Below are positions 46,809 through 57,186 of a stretch of DNA of 64,000 nucleotides, one piece after another. This DNA comes from Gelatoporia subvermispora B (lineage: Eukaryota; Basidiomycota; Agaricomycetes; Polyporales; Gelatoporiaceae). Each line of letters starts with the position of its first letter. Position 1 is the stretch's first letter. Where the stretch lies: assembly GCA_000320605.2 (NCBI GenBank), contig KB445803.1, positions 876,617-940,616 on the forward strand, written 5' to 3'. The position numbers and the translations under genes are program-made. Below the pieces are notes generated by a model. The model made no database searches. It was not told the DNA's origin and saw only the letters and a program-made list of their open reading frames with translations.

Positions 46809-48765
46809 TCACTTCCCGTCGACCTGCAGCCACATGTTCCACCGCCTGCGCGCCTCCTCATCGCCCTCGAACACCCACTGCACACGGCGTAGCTCCGCAA
46901 AGCCCTCGTCCAGCGCGGGCTCCTCGTACGCGGCTCGGAACGACGTGAATGCCATGTACGGCAGCGCCTCGCGCTTCGGCTGCATGCGTCCGTCGTCAGC
47001 CTTGTGTGAATTTACATACATGCTGTCTCTCGTAGACGAGGACGCACCTCAGATTCGACAAGCGCGGGCGGGAGGTTGTATGCGCGGTAGAGGCTGTTGT
47101 GCCACGCCAGCTCGACCGAGCCCGTGAACAAGAAGCATCTGTGGCGGACAGGCGGGTGTGCGCGGCCGGGGTCAGTCGGTAGACGTAAGAAATGCAGGCG
47201 GCGTGCGCGCGTACCGGACGGGCACGCCCGCCGCGCGGGCGATGTCTACATACAGCTTCCTCGTCGCGCGGTCGCGGTTCGTGTTATCTGCGCCTCAATC
47301 AGCTTACTCTTACCACAACGCGAACGGTGAATCTGGACGGAGTGAACGGGGCGAGCAGTCGGGACGCACCGACGACGGCTGCGCGCCCCTCTTGCAGCAC
47401 GTCGCGCGCGGCGCGCACGCACTTGTCGCGCGTCTTGAGCGTGTCCTGGTTCACGTGCGCGTAGCCCGCGGGGGCGAAGTGCCGCCGGAAGAACGTGCTC
47501 TTCCCGAGCGCAGGCGGGCCGACGAAGAGCACGAGCTCGGGTGCGGGCGGCGCGGGGACGACGGGGACCGATGAGGGGAGGACGGGGGACACTGGATGGT
47601 CTCTGGCGTTAGCGGCGTGGGTAGAGGCAGGGAGAGGGGTGGGCGGGCGTACGGTCTGCGGGGAGGGAGGAGGGGTGGAAGCCTGTGAGGGTGTAGGGGG
47701 CTTGGGGGAGCTTGAGGAAGAACTCCTGCGTTGCGTTGCGGTGAGGATGTTGATGACGGTGCTAGTGGGAAGGCGGGGGCGTACCTCTGGGGTGTAGAAC
47801 GGCAGGTCGGCGTTGAGCGCCCACTTGCGATCTGTCCCGGCAAAGTCGCGCGCGCGCCCTGCGGCGTCGCCCACGAAGAGCGAGGCTCTCTTGTCTGGGG
47901 CGTGTCAGCGTGCGCGTGTGGAACTCGGGGGGAGTTGGCGGACGTTGAACGCACCGATTGTCACGCCATCCTGTGCGAATATGCGCTCGAGCTCGTACCA
48001 CATGCCGGGCATGGGCTTGCGGAACCCATCGCGCGCGGTCGCGGCGAAGAGGCGGAAAGGGACGTCTGAGAGCTTGCGTGGGCGAACCGGGGCTCGATGA
48101 GAATTGCAGAGAAGCAAGATGCGCGCTACTCACCGCTGCAGCCACGAGCGGGACTTTCTTCTTCCAGTCTACCAGCGCGGCGCTCCTGAGGGCCTGGTTC
48201 GTTATGATTACAATCGAGTACCTGGTGGCGGAGTTCAGCACGTGGAATGCATTTGCCAAGTCCAGGCAGAAGCCGGACGCACCCGCCGTCGTGAAGTTCC
48301 CTTAGTTTCTCTGGTATGACGGGTCGCCACCACTTGAAGGAGGGCGGCGTGCCGGCCTTGGTCTTTTTCAGAAAGCTGGACTCGATGAGACAGCCGTCCA
48401 GGTCGAGTGCAGCGACCTTGGGGAGACTCTTAGGGGAGAGGTTGACGGCATGCAGAAGAGTCTTGTGAGGCCCCAGAGGGGGGAGCCATTGGAAAGTCGA
48501 CGGCGTGTCGTCCTTTGCTGCGCCGGACTTGTCGAAGATGGGGAAGACTGCTTCGCGGTGAGCACATGACGGCACTGGTCAGTGAGCACGCACGCTTCGC
48601 AGATGTGCGCTTCGAGGAGCTCGCCTCTAGCTGGTCGAGGTGGTCTGCAGAGCGTTTCTTGGAGTCCTTTGATGAGGAGGCTAGCGTGGTATCGCGTCAG
48701 TAGCAGCCGCGATTGATCGTCGATATGAGGCGTGTCTCACGGCTTTTCGATGAGCTGGCGGACAT
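46809..48765 (-). CDS. pnk1: Bifunctional polynucleotide 3'-phosphatase/5'-kinase (PNKP), 447 aa
   Basis: DNA-end processing enzyme for strand-break repair, nuclear. Exons: 48741-48765, 48594-48680, 48547-48283, 48134-48221, 47955-48072, 47785-47894, 47653-47725, 47370-47591, 47215-47287, 47048-47138, 46809-47000 (1344 nt). The basic, Ser-rich N-terminus (SKKRSADHLDQ, SSKRTSAKR) looks like a nuclear signal and replaces the FHA domain of animal enzymes. The phosphatase domain has LDLDGCLIESS, where the usual DxDGT has Cys for Thr, then IITNQ and SLFVGDAAGR. The kinase domain has Walker A VGPPALGKST, NQDTLKTRDKC and VVDNTNRD. The C-terminal part ends AYEEPALDEGF and a short WVFEG motif. Confidence 0.88.
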
Positions 48766-49266
48766 CGCAGACGAGTGGTGTCTGCACAAAGGTCGATAAC
48801 CCGGTCTATGTAAGCGTAATGTCCTGTAGGGGAGGTTGAGAAACAGCCTCATGCAACTGCAAGGGAGCGTGAGCTATGGTGACTCCGAGACGCGTCGGTC
48901 ACGCGTCGGTGGCTGAGAGATTGCATCGGGACAATGTGTCGCTTCGATCGCGCGCGCTCGGCAAAGACTAGTCTCGTGACCAAACGTTCGGAGCTAGAAT
49001 CGGAGTGTCTCTTATCCGTGCAGGTGGGTGTAGCGAAGTCGTCATGTGACATCAACGCGCTGCGTCGTAGCAGGACGCGTCGTCGCGTTCCAGTGGACGT
49101 AGCCCCTCCTGTACTCTCCTAAGTCTCTACAACCTCACTCTCCGACATATTCTATGGTCTGCTGTAATGCCAGTCCATCTAAACTAGCAATCGAACCAAT
49201 CATGCAGGACATAATCACTCCGAGGCTCGTGACCCCCTTGACAGAGACTGTGGATCGTGGTGCATG
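48766..49266. other. PNKP upstream region with dispersed repeat
   Basis: No gene. 48964-49062 carries a dispersed-repeat copy. The rest is upstream sequence before the left end of the Plavaka element. Confidence 0.5.
48964..49065. repeat. Dispersed repeat copy D
   Basis: CTAGTCTCGTGACCAAACG and CGGAGCTAGAATCGGAGTGT match 31235-31290. GGTGGGTGTAGCGAAGTCGT matches the right TIR at 38541. It is a short internally deleted form. Confidence 0.7.
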
Positions 49267-49632
49267 CATCTGGAACGGTGCTTTTGCCCTCATAGGACAG
49301 GCACTTCTACATAGGCTACGATCGGCAGGCACTGCGATATAGGCGCTCCGTAGGACTCTGTAGGCGCGCCTACCTACAGAGCTCTTCTTTAGCGGTCGCG
49401 CCCTACATACTCCTACCGTACCTGCATGATCTATGCACGCTGCGCCGTTCGACATAGCTCTATGCTCGCCTCCCGTAGGCACCGTGCTGGCTCGTGACCA
49501 TGGCTATTGAATCAACAAGCTGTCGCACCTCCCATCTTTTAAGTCCGCCAACTGGCACGCCGCGCTATCTCTCGTTTTCTCCCACTTGGTCGCTCACTCA
49601 CTCGTATATTACCTCCAAGACTCCGAGTTCTC

Positions 49633-50431
49633 ATGCCCAAGTATCCGACATCCCCCACACGGATCGCTCCTGTTACCTCAAGACCCAGCCGAGTCGTCTC
49701 TTCACGACCCTGGCCCATTGATCGAGTGGTCAACTGCCTCCTCGACTCTACGGAATCCTTCCGGCTGGAAGGCTTGCGACCTTTCAAGAACATTGAGGCT
49801 GATGCGCTTATAGCGTCTTTGTATGTCTCTATAGCTGAGGTAAGCTATCACTCCTGCTCTTGCGCTGCCCAGAACTGATCTCGACAATGGCCATCTTACC
49901 AGCATTCACCTTCCTGCCGCGTCTATGCCCTCCGCATTGTACTCAGTACATATCATCCCCACAACCCTCACTTCATTGCTATGTACGGTCCGGACACCGA
50001 AATCATGCGCTTTGTGATCGACGACGCGCATCCTCCCACCGCCGGCTGTCCGGCTTGGATGTGTTACGCCACACGCATGACTTCCAAGCGGCCCTACCGC
50101 TTCACCTGTTCTCGCGAATGGATGCAACACTGGCTCCACTCCCTCGGCGACCTCAATCAAGCTGACTTCAACAGTGTGAGTGTGTCACCCATCGTAGCGA
50201 ACGTCACTTACGATCTCACAGATCTGCTCCTTGGGCGCCCTGCTCTTCTGGCTAGAGGACATCCCGACGACACGCATTATGCTGCGGTACGGGTGCGACT
50301 GCAACCAACCCCTTTCTCCTGCTAGCCCACACATTCCTACTACCTCATCCCCCGCACCTGCGCCTGTCCCGAGCACTCCCATTCCTGACGCCCCCCTCGC
50401 GACCACTCTCGTCAATCCGAAGGGCCCTTAG
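49633..50431 (+). CDS. Unknown 229-aa protein inside the Plavaka element
   Basis: Exons 49633-49839, 49903-50175, 50222-50431 (690 nt, all phase 0; donors GTAAGC and GTGAGT). It is not a family I know. The sequence looks like a compact, mostly helical domain: PWPIDRVVNCLLDSTESF, IEADALIASLYVSIAE, CRVYALRIVLSTYHP, MRFVIDDAHPPTAG, a charged stretch, then SICSLGALLFWLEDIPTTRI, followed by a Pro-rich tail. Cysteines and tryptophans are frequent in the middle. Its stop is 8 bp from the transposase stop (convergent). Its position between transposase and left end suggests cargo or an accessory factor. Confidence 0.6.
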
Positions 50432-50957
50432 TTATCACTTAGATACAACCGTAGTTATTCAATCGTAGCATACCATACATGTGCATGTCTATATACGGAT
50501 TCAAATAGAAAGAAGTACACAAATCCCCTACATTGGCTGATGTCCAAGTCGCGGGCACAGTCCCACGGAACTGCGGCATGAAATGACATGCACGTACTAT
50601 ACGATCAACCGCCACAATCTCGCCGTACGGCTGTCCCATCCGTGTTGATGGGGACAATTGCAACATCCCAGACGACTCGTCTTTGCGCTGGATCGGAGTG
50701 CACCACTCCACATATGCGAGCGGCTTGCGTACTGGTATACGCATAGGGTAGTACTCCGGTGAAACGTACTCGCGCGACGCGCAGCCCCTCAAGAGGCGTC
50801 GCTTTTGTGGCCATGTTGGCTTCACCCGTCGTGAGAAGCGCAAAATCTTGTTGGGCTGGCCGTGCTGCCTGGCGCCCTTGGGCTTCCGTGGGGGGACTCG
50901 AGCGTACCACATTCCGCAGGTGACGCGTGCCTGTGCCGGGAATCTTGGGCAGGCGCA

Positions 50958-51269
50958 TGGAACGCGATATGTTGCGAACACTCGGAAAGTCGATTCGACG
51001 AAAGAACAGGCAAAGAACTTCATTACTCGTAAGTTAGTTTATATACATGGTTCGAACCGACTAGACATACCTTCGTTACTCGTAAGTTAGTTGAAGAGTA
51101 ACAAAGGCGTTCCAAGCTCTAAGTACCGAGATGTCGTCGGAGCTGTAACTCTAATTGCTCGGGGGTGTCCAATGAGAAGTGATTAAGTAACCAAAGCAAA
51201 AGACCATCGCGGAAGCAAATGTCCGTCACGTGCATATCGTGCGTGCATAAGGACATCGGTGTCCTTACA
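50958..51269 (-). repeat. 3' LTR of the Gypsy element
   Basis: 312 bp. Contains two copies of TTACTCGTAAGTTAGTT, as does the 5' LTR (one copy altered to TTATTCG there). Confidence 0.95.
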
Positions 51270-51295
51270 CCCTCTCTCACCATAAACTCAAGACA

Positions 51296-54200
51296 TCAGG
51301 GATGTTCTCGAATCCAGGTGTCAAGCGCCTCGCAGTCGTCCAGCTCGCGGCCAGGCAACCAGATATCCGCCTCGGGTGGCCAGCCCGTCCAGCGCACCAG
51401 GTATTGCCATCCGCAGCCCCGTCGCCGTGCGTCCACGATGGAATGTACCATCCACTCCTCCTCGCCATCCTCGGTGACCACCGGACCGGGTCGAGGACTC
51501 TCCCGCAAAGGGTATTTTGTTGCGTCGTTTGGGATCCACTTCCTCAAGTTACTGGAGTGGAATCGAGGGAAGACGTTCATTGTTGGCGGCAGATCGAGCA
51601 AATATATGGAGTGATCCAGATCAGCTTCTAGCACCGTGTACGGCCCATCGAACCGTGGCATGAACTTTGCGACGCGCCCGTCGCCACGCTGCATGTAGTC
51701 CCTGCGACGGTGCTTTGTCGCTAGTAAGACACGGTCCCCGACTTTAAAATTTGGCTCATCTCCCCGGTGTCGATTCGCAGAAGCTGCTTGAGCGACCTTT
51801 GCCGCGAGCAAATTGTCCTGAGCGTCGTGCACATACGATTCAAGACGTTGTATTAGATGTGCTGCGTCGTATTCTGCAGACGCCGGTTGCGCGGAAGTCA
51901 CCAAGGGCGGAATAACGCGCGGGCTCTGCCCAAATCTGAGTTGGAACGGCGAGTATCCCGTTGACGCGTTGACTGTGTTCATGACGCAGAACCTCACGAA
52001 GGGCAATCTCTCCAACCATCCCTTTTGGTTCCGGTCAACGTGGTACCGCAAACATTGCTCCACAGTCTTGTTTGTACGCTCAGAGAGTCCGTCCGTCTGG
52101 GGGTAGTACGCGGTGCTGAGTTTGTGTTTGATACCAGTCAGCTTGCAGAGCACCCTCCAGAAATCTGAGATGAACTTCGGATCACGGTCAGAGATGATTT
52201 CGTTGGGCAGCCCGTTCTCGCAGAACCAGTGCTCGAAGAACTCGGCAGCAAACTGTGGTGCTGGCATGTCCGTTTTCGTTCTCACAAAGCGGTAGTCGGC
52301 GCCCATGTGGTCCGACATAGTGACTATACAGTTCTTCCCCCCATCTGACGGCAAGGGCCCGATCCAGTCTATCGTGACCGATGAGAAACGGCGATCAGGA
52401 ATTGCCAGAGGGTGCAGGGGCCCGGTTGGCTTTGTTGTGCTGCTTTTGTTTCGCTGGCACTCCGAGCAGGATGGAACGTATCCCTCTTCGAGATCTTTAC
52501 GCATACCAGGCCAGTAGTATGAGTCTCTGAGGGATGCGTAAGACTTGGCAGCGCCGAAGTGGCCCAAGCTATCGTGAGCGAGTGCGAAGAGACGTTCCCG
52601 GAGCTCCAGCACGTTGGGGATGACCAGACGCGATCCAACATATAGCAAACCATCCTCAAGATGAGCACCAGGGGTAGATTCCAGCGTTGCCAGCAGCTTT
52701 TGCGCAAAGCGGTCCTTCGCATACCCAGCCTTGATTTTATCGACCAGGTCGTTGTCTGAGGAGACCGAGAAGACCGCTGCCAAGACTCCAAATTCGTCGC
52801 GCTCGATTTGTTTGTCAGACTCAGGCGGCAAACGGGACAAGGCGTCGGCCACTGTGTTGTCCTCGCCCGGTATGTAGCAGACGTCATAATCAAAGTCCGC
52901 GAGAGTCTCCTGCCACCGCATTTGACGTTTGCTCATGATTGGCTGGGTCTGGAAATTCTTGAGGGTCTCGTGATCAGTATAAATTGTGAACCGAATACCC
53001 AGCAAGTCACTCCGCCATTTCTTCAACGCGCGTATGATCGCGAGGAGCTCCTTCTCGTGCATGGGGTATCTGGATGGCGTACCAGTGATTTGTTGCGACT
53101 CAAAAGCCACCGGCCGTGAGAGCGCCCACGTCTTGCCTACCAACAATACCGCGCCAGTCCTCCATTCGCTCGAGTCGCATGTGACGAAAACGCGGTCTTC
53201 GCCCAGGTTATTGTGGTCGATTGTCGTCAAACATTCCCTTCCTACCACGAGTTGCTTAATCGACTCGAATGCCTTCTGGTGTTGCACCGTCCAGTCGGGG
53301 AACAGCTTATCCGCGTGACGCGTCGTGAGGGGGTTCAGCACCGAGGTGTGATCCGCGAGCTGTGGGAGAAACACTGCAATTGTTACGAAAGTGCCTGGAG
53401 CAGCTTTCGGTCGCTTTACTAGACTTGTCAAAGGGTCTTAGAGGGCTGCTCTAAGCTTTGAAACAAGCGTTGTAATGCGCGACAAATAATAGCCAATGAA
53501 GAACTCTTCGTGTTGCTCGAGGCGAGGTACAAAAGAGCGAAAGACTAAGGAATGTAGCTACAATGACCGTGTTTTTATACTACTTGCGCGAGTCGTTTTC
53601 CGAGTCGTATCGTACGATGTCGAATAACTATTTGTCACGCTACCTGTGCGCAGTATTGTACCATCTGTCAGAGGTATGTCGCAACCGGTCAGCAGTCCAC
53701 TAGTCTACCAATGGCCGTTGTCGAAACATAAGGCGTCGGCGCCTACGGGAGAGGGAGGGAGCGCGACGGGAAGGCGAGAACCGAGAAGGGGATCGGGGAT
53801 CAGAGAAGCGGGAAGCCGTGGATTGGGAAAGGAAGACGAAGAGCGACCGCCACCGGTGGCGGTGTCAGGGTATGCGGGAAGGGCGATCCGATGATCTGCC
53901 GCCTTCCGGGTCTGTTCAGGACCGGGAATCGGGTCAGGTGACTGGGGTCGTCACGTGGTGAGCGTAGAGAAAGGGAAAAACAAAAAGTCGTAACAGCAAT
54001 ATACCTGACCAAACCCAAGAATGATCGCACCGCCTTTGCGCTCTTAGGCCTTGGCCAATTCAAGATGTGATCCACCTTCCCGGGGTCCGCCTCGATGCCG
54101 CGTTGGGAAATGCGATGCCCCAGGAAGTCGATCTCATCACAAAACAGTAATGTCTTCTTCATTGAGCAATATAGATTCGCTTCCCGTAGCGCCGCCATTA

Positions 54201-54867
54201 CTTTATCGATATTCTCCACATGTTCCTCCACCGATTGCGACCATATGATAATGTCATCCAGGTAGACGTGACATATCTTGCCGATGAGATGCTTTAACGC
54301 CGCCGTCATGCGCCGCTGGTGTGTTGCCGGCGCGTTCTTGCACCCCATCGGCATTACCAGCCACTCGTACAGCCCTATCGGCGTGTGCACCGCCATATAC
54401 ATCACGTCGTCAGGATGCACGAGCGTTTGGAAGAATGCGTTGGTCATATCAATTTTACCCCATACCTTCCCTTTCGCACAGTCCACCAGGATATTGTCGA
54501 TGCGAGGAAGAGGGAATTTATCGGGCACGGTGTTATCGTTCAGTTTGCGATAGTCGTTTACCCATCGGGGCATCGCTGAAGGGTCTGCTTTTGGGATGAG
54601 AAAACCCGGCAAAGCATAAGGGCTCGATGAAGGGCGGATCCTCCCCGCGTCAAGGTGCTGTTGTATGAGAGTCTGCCACGCCTCTCGATACCTACACGCG
54701 CAGGGGTAGGACCGTGTCGCAATAATCTTATTCGGGTCCTTCAGGACAAAGCGATGGTATACGTCTTGTGGTAATGCATTGACATGAGGGATGTCGATAG
54801 GGAATTGCCCTGCATGCTTCTGCTTTGCTTCCGTGTCTTTCTCCTTGAGCATTTGCAAATATGCCAA
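51296..54867 (-). pseudogene. Gypsy Pol: RT, RNase H, integrase, chromodomain (interrupted by solo LTR)
   Basis: Reads 54867-53996, then resumes at 53380-51296 once the solo LTR and one copy of its target duplication are ignored; the codon at the junction is intact. RT has WVNDYRKLN, TNAFFQT and YLDD. RNase H has VTCDSSEWRTGAVL and YTDHETLKNF. Integrase has an H-H-C-C finger (HDSLGHF to CSECQRNK) and D-D-E residues in IDWIGPLP, SDRDPKF and SERTNKTVEQ. The C-terminus is a chromodomain (YLVRWTGWPPEADIW), which targets integration to modified chromatin in chromoviruses. The Pol frame is shifted one base relative to Gag at 54873. Confidence 0.9.
53381..53995. mobile_element. Solo LTR, 615 bp, nested in the Gypsy pol
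   Basis: Starts TGTTACGA and ends TCGTAACA (8-bp inverted termini, TG...CA). Flanked by GCAAT on both sides (53376-53380 and 53996-54000). Removing it with one GCAAT restores the Pol frame exactly between RYIA and VFLPQL. No coding content. Confidence 0.93.
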
Positions 54868-54872
54868 ATGTT

Positions 54873-56552
54873 CTACCCGACGACGAATCGCCGGCGCTGG
54901 ATCATCGAGTTTCGTGCGTTGACAAAGACGATCTCTCGCTGTCGAACCAGTCGACTACGGAGTTTCTCCACCATAGTCATTGTGGCTGCCATCACATTGA
55001 CACGCTTCTGCTTAGGTGAGAGGCCGTATGACGCCGACGTTGCGCTGGGAGGCGCGGGCACACACGGAGTGAGTAGATCATAGCCGGTCGGTTTCACTAT
55101 GGCGGTACGTTCGTCGGAGTCCACAACCACTTTATTGATCTTTAAGAACGGTAGCCCTAGTATTACATCGGTGGAACATCCAGAATCGATGAAGGCGTTG
55201 ACAGTCTGGGAGAAGAAGCGAGAATCTAAGCTCTTGAGACGAAGGCGGACATATTCCTGGTGATAAGTAACCTCCCCAGACCCTCCTGCTTCCATCGCGC
55301 GACGAGAGGGTAAGGGTGTTGGCCGGGTACGGACACGTAGACCGAGTTGTTTAACGAGCTCTTGACTAATCATCACTATATGCGAACCGTCGTCAACAAG
55401 CGCTCGGATGCGGAGGGGGGTGTTGACTAGAGGGCCGTCGACGAGACAATGCCAGAACATGTTCGGAATCGTAAAAACGTACTTGTCGGTGTCCGGTCCT
55501 TCCAAAACCGAGGATGGAAGAACAGCCGCAGTAATGTGATTCTCTTTGTCATCCTCCTCGGTGTCTTCCACTGAGGTGACGGCAGCCACTTTGCCAGCAC
55601 GTTCTGCACGGAGCTTCTCCGCGATGTTAGCCTCCGTAACCGGCGTGAAGGTTTTCGGGTCGGGGAACCCGTTGGGGCAGTTTGGTAAGAGGTGATTCTG
55701 TTCCACTTGTCGGCACTTATAACAACCGTTATGCTTGGATAGCAAACGGCGTTCCTCGTCGGACATCTTCGGAACTTTATTGCCGACAAAGGTGGTGGAT
55801 AGCACGTGCTTCTGGGTGTTTGGCTTGGCGGCATTGCTAGTCGTCGTCGGGGCGGCGGCGCCTGAGGTACGGCTCTGACTAGCGCGCACCTTAGCAATCG
55901 CCTGCTTGATACTTTCCTTGACGAGTGCCTCATTCTCGCAGCGCTCTTTATCAAGGTGTTTCAAGGCCTGAAGCCACTGCTCGAAGATACCGAGTCCGTG
56001 AAGATGTGGGGAGTTGTGCTGTGAGATCATAAGACGCTTGAGCTCCGGGTGTACCGAGGCAGAGACATGTTCCCGGAGGCGACGCTCGTCTAAGGCCTGT
56101 GGGGTGTCGGTGAGGTACACAGCCTTGTTGCGGATGTCGGTCACCCAGTCCCAGAACGGGCGTTGACCTTGTTGACTGCCCAGTATTTCATCGCATAAGA
56201 AGATGTCCCAGTCCTTCTCGAGGTATGTATCGCGGACAAGTTGCATGAAGACGCTGAACAGCAACGCGTCGTATGTCAACTGGTTCGAGTTGTACCAGTT
56301 TTCCATGCGTGGATCTTCCATGCGGGATGTGATCGTAGCGGTTTGTATTTCTTCGGCTAGTGCAACTCGGCGGAAGTGCCGCTTCGCAGCGTGCTCCCAT
56401 CGGTACAGGATCTCCGGGGAGACATCTCCCGCAGTCAATACGGGTGGTTGCGTATCCTTGGGGAATTCGACCTTAGCCAAAGGCACGTCGGACTTTGGGG
56501 GCGGCATTACTAGGCTAGAGTCGACTATATGCGGTGACTTTGACTCCAACAC
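54873..56552 (-). CDS. Gypsy Gag-protease
   Basis: 559 aa, uninterrupted. Gag core with helical segments (RPFWDWVTDIRNKAVYL, LKRLMISQHNSP), a zinc knuckle CYKCRQVEQNHLLPNC, and an aspartic-protease-like region with ALVDDGSHIVMI and FIDSGCSTDVILGLPFL. It ends at TAG 54873-54875, where the Pol frame (HLAYLQMLKEKDTE) is open in another phase. Either a programmed frameshift or a later mutation joins the two. No stop codons of the kind seen in the Copia element. Confidence 0.85.
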   Translation of the reverse strand: MLESKSPHIVDSSLVMPPPKSDVPLAKVEFPKDTQPPVLTAGDVSPEILYRWEHAAKRHFRRVALAEEIQTATITSRMEDPRMENWYNSNQLTYDALLFSVFMQLVRDTYLEKDWDIFLCDEILGSQQGQRPFWDWVTDIRNKAVYLTDTPQALDERRLREHVSASVHPELKRLMISQHNSPHLHGLGIFEQWLQALKHLDKERCENEALVKESIKQAIAKVRASQSRTSGAAAPTTTSNAAKPNTQKHVLSTTFVGNKVPKMSDEERRLLSKHNGCYKCRQVEQNHLLPNCPNGFPDPKTFTPVTEANIAEKLRAERAGKVAAVTSVEDTEEDDKENHITAAVLPSSVLEGPDTDKYVFTIPNMFWHCLVDGPLVNTPLRIRALVDDGSHIVMISQELVKQLGLRVRTRPTPLPSRRAMEAGGSGEVTYHQEYVRLRLKSLDSRFFSQTVNAFIDSGCSTDVILGLPFLKINKVVVDSDERTAIVKPTGYDLLTPCVPAPPSATSASYGLSPKQKRVNVMAATMTMVEKLRSRLVRQREIVFVNARNSMIQRRRFVVG

Positions 56553-56874
56553 GGTCGGCGATGGCTCAGTAGGCTGTCACGGTAGATCCTCAGTCGGCAG
56601 CGGCGACGTGATGGTTGAGGACAGCGGCGAGATTGCTGACCACTCTGAGGTTGTCGGTGACGGAGGGAACTCCGAGTACGTGGCAGTCGGTTAGGAGGTG
56701 GCAGCCTCCTCGAGATGTGCCCGAGCTCGGGTCCTGAGAGGTGTCAGTGTGGAAGGCTTGCGTCGGGTAATGACGGGCAGGCCCTCGGCGGTTATCCTCC
56801 GCCTCTGAACGTCGGCGCTCAGGCTCAGCGTCAGGTACGCGAGGACGAAGTGTCTGTGCGATGTTCAAAAAAAG

Positions 56875-57186
56875 TGGAACGCGATATGTCGCAAACACTC
56901 GGAAAGTCGATTCGACGAAAGAACAGGCAAAGAACTTCATTATTCGTAAGTTAGTTTATATACATGGTTCGAACCGACTAGACATACCTTCGTTACTCGT
57001 AAGTTAGTTGAAGAGTAACAAAGGTGTTCCAAGCTCTAAGTACCGAGATGTCGTCGGAGCTGTAACTCTAATTGCTCGGGGGTGTCCAATGAGAAGTGAT
57101 TAAGTAACCAAAGCAAAAGACCATCGCGGAAGCAAATGTCCGTCACGTGCATATCGTGCGTGCGTAAGGACGTTGGCGTCCTTACA
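56875..57186 (-). repeat. 5' LTR of the Gypsy element
   Basis: 312 bp, next to target duplication GCGCA (57187-57191). Confidence 0.95.

Larger units (their letters stand above)
50958..57186 (-). mobile_element. Gypsy-type chromovirus retrotransposon, 6.2 kb
   Basis: 312-bp LTRs (TGGAACGCG to TCCTTACA) at 50958-51269 and 56875-57186, with target duplication GCGCA on both sides (50953-50957; 57187-57191). The coding strand is minus, so the right LTR is the 5' LTR. Gag, protease, RT, RNase H, integrase and a C-terminal chromodomain are all present. The LTRs differ at about eight sites by eye, all transitions. It interrupts the Plavaka transposase and is itself interrupted by a solo LTR. Confidence 0.95.
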
